This document shows, in pieces, positions 62,960 through 64,000 of a DNA stretch of 64,000 bases. The stretch comes from Paenibacillus glycanilyticus. Lineage in GTDB: Bacteria > Bacillota > Bacilli > Paenibacillales > Paenibacillaceae. Both the position numbers and the translations under genes were made by a program. Below the pieces are notes generated by a model. It saw only the letters and a list, made by a program, of their open reading frames with translations. It ran no database searches and was not told the origin of the DNA. Every line of letters begins with the position of its first letter. The stretch's first letter is position 1. The DNA lies in assembly GCF_030161375.1 (NCBI RefSeq), contig NZ_BSSQ01000006.1:186001-250000 (forward strand), read 5' to 3'.

Positions 62960-63844
62960 ATGACAAAAGTTAGGAAGGCCATTATTCCGGCCGCTGGTCT
63001 TGGAACCCGGTTCCTGCCCGCGACCAAAGCAATGCCGAAGGAAATGCTACCGATTGTAGATAAACCAACCATTCAGTACATCGTCGAAGAAGCGGTTGCC
63101 TCGGGCATTGAAGACATCATTATCGTGACGGGCAAGGGCAAGCGTGCAATTGAAGATCACTTCGACAATGCTTTCGAGCTGGAGCACAATTTGCTCGAGA
63201 AGGGGAAGTTATCCTTACTCAGTGAAGTTCAGAAGTCTTCCAAGGTAGACATTCATTACATCCGCCAGAAGGAGGCCAAAGGACTTGGTCATGCCGTATG
63301 GTGCGCACGTAACTTCATTGGGGATGAGCCGTTTGCGGTACTTCTTGGAGACGACATTGTAGATGGTCAGATCCCATGCACGAAGCAATTAATGGATCAA
63401 TACGAAGTAACCGGACGTTCCGTTATAGGGGTGAAACCTGTACCGCAAGAGGAAACGCAGCGTTACGGCATCGTGGAATACAGCGAGAAGAACGGCCTGT
63501 TAAGCCTGGTGGATCGTTTCATTGAGAAACCTGCTCCGGGTACAACGCAGTCCAACCTTGCCATTATGGGCCGTTATGTTCTTACGCCAGATATTTTTAA
63601 GTTCTTGTCCAAGCAAGAGAAAGGCGCCGGCGGCGAGATTCAGTTGACTGATGCGATTCAGAAGTTGAATGAATCCGAAGGCGTGTATGCTTATGAATTC
63701 GACGGCCGACGTTTTGATGTAGGCGAGAAGTTAGGTTTCATTACAACAACTTTAGATTATGCTCTGCGGAACGAGTCTCTTAAGGGACCACTGTTGGAAG
63801 CCATGAAAGAAATATTAGAGAGAGAACTCATTTATAAAACTTAA
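62960..63844 (+). CDS. galU: UTP-glucose-1-phosphate uridylyltransferase, second copy
   Basis: A 294-residue paralogue of the enzyme at 23400, with [36 protein letters not shown] and [23 protein letters not shown] 62960 has GAGAGG ten bases upstream; a TTG two codons before is less likely. It supplies UDP-glucose for the second polysaccharide cluster. Two galU copies in one region suggest separately regulated supply lines. Confidence 0.95.
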   Translation: MTKVRKAIIPAAGLGTRFLPATKAMPKEMLPIVDKPTIQYIVEEAVASGIEDIIIVTGKGKRAIEDHFDNAFELEHNLLEKGKLSLLSEVQKSSKVDIHYIRQKEAKGLGHAVWCARNFIGDEPFAVLLGDDIVDGQIPCTKQLMDQYEVTGRSVIGVKPVPQEETQRYGIVEYSEKNGLLSLVDRFIEKPAPGTTQSNLAIMGRYVLTPDIFKFLSKQEKGAGGEIQLTDAIQKLNESEGVYAYEFDGRRFDVGEKLGFITTTLDYALRNESLKGPLLEAMKEILERELIYKT

Positions 63845-63865
63845 TACACGGGGGAGCAATGCAAC

Positions 63866-64000
63866 ATGGCGTTATCGCCTCTTCGGAAGGAATCCGAGAT
63901 GACTTTTGACAGCCATTCATCTGTCGTTCAAGCCAAGATCAGAAGTGCCAGGAAAACATATCTCATCATGAAGCGAATGATGGATCTTGTAGGGGCAGCA
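63866..64000 (+). CDS. Start of a probable undecaprenyl-phosphate sugar phosphotransferase, cut by the window end
   Basis: The first 45 codons are present: MALSPLRKESEM ... SARKTYLIMKRMMDLVGAA. The pattern Y-L-x-x-K-R-x-M-D-L just before a membrane helix is how bacterial sugar transferases (WcaJ/EpsL/CapM type) begin. GGGGAG precedes the ATG. It would be the initiating enzyme of the second cluster. The catalytic part is outside the window. Confidence 0.7.
   Translation, partial: MALSPLRKESEMTFDSHSSVVQAKIRSARKTYLIMKRMMDLVGAA

Overview
The window looks like chromosomal DNA from a Paenibacillus-type spore-former (Bacilli, Paenibacillaceae). Coding DNA is moderately GC-rich, starts are ATG, GTG or TTG behind strong AGGAGG-type ribosome binding sites, and terminators are intrinsic. 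Family content fits: the bacillithiol protein YtxJ, a YvbH-type PH protein, YesM/YesN-like two-component regulators, an SLH-domain surface protein and a B. subtilis eps-like polysaccharide locus. No rRNA, tRNA, transposase, phage gene or CRISPR array was seen.

Layout. 1-6.7 kb: end of a lactonase gene, an APH(6)-type kinase gene whose 5' end is triplicated, a hairpin array, a TetR/MFS efflux pair with three matching operator palindromes, and a GNAT gene with a structured leader. 6.8-26.5 kb: a large plus-strand exopolysaccharide cluster. It encodes a Wzz co-polymerase, BY-kinase, 4,6-dehydratase, flippase, pyruvyltransferase, glycosyltransferases, a Wzy candidate, acyltransferases, an epimerase, a glycosyltransferase/phosphoglycosyltransferase fusion, an aminotransferase, GalU, UDP-glucose dehydrogenase and a secreted Gly-Asn-Asn-repeat protein. 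The genes mostly overlap; the two large gaps hold palindrome arrays. 26.6-43.7 kb: housekeeping and accessory genes, including two GNATs, MazEF, an ECF sigma factor with a DUF4179 protein, a MetE-like protein, an amino-acid ABC transporter, a CDF metal exporter, YvbH, MFS, hydrolases and a diguanylate cyclase. 44-53.4 kb: a sugar ABC transporter with its own two-component system and a GH36 alpha-galactosidase. 54-58.3 kb: ytxJ and potABCD. 58.9-64 kb: an SLH surface protein, then the start of a second polysaccharide cluster (second Wzz/BY-kinase pair, second galU, a phosphoglycosyltransferase cut by the window end). A structured RNA candidate lies between kinase and galU.

How it fits together. 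The dehydratase, aminotransferase, NeuD/PglD-type acetyltransferase and PGT domain of the first cluster match the PglF-E-D-C / EpsC-N-M-L route, in which a diacetamido-trideoxy sugar is loaded on undecaprenyl phosphate. GalU, UDP-glucose dehydrogenase and UDP-glucuronate 4-epimerase would supply UDP-glucuronate and UDP-galacturonate, giving an acidic, probably pyruvylated polymer. The flippase, Wzy candidate and Wzz/BY-kinase would export, polymerise and size it.

The most unusual trait is local amplification of short DNA. There are three intergenic arrays of different hairpins, a degenerate 80-bp repeat array, a 15-bp tandem repeat, a triplicated gene start and several low-complexity coding tracts. 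All functions are assigned by reading the sequence; no database search was possible.
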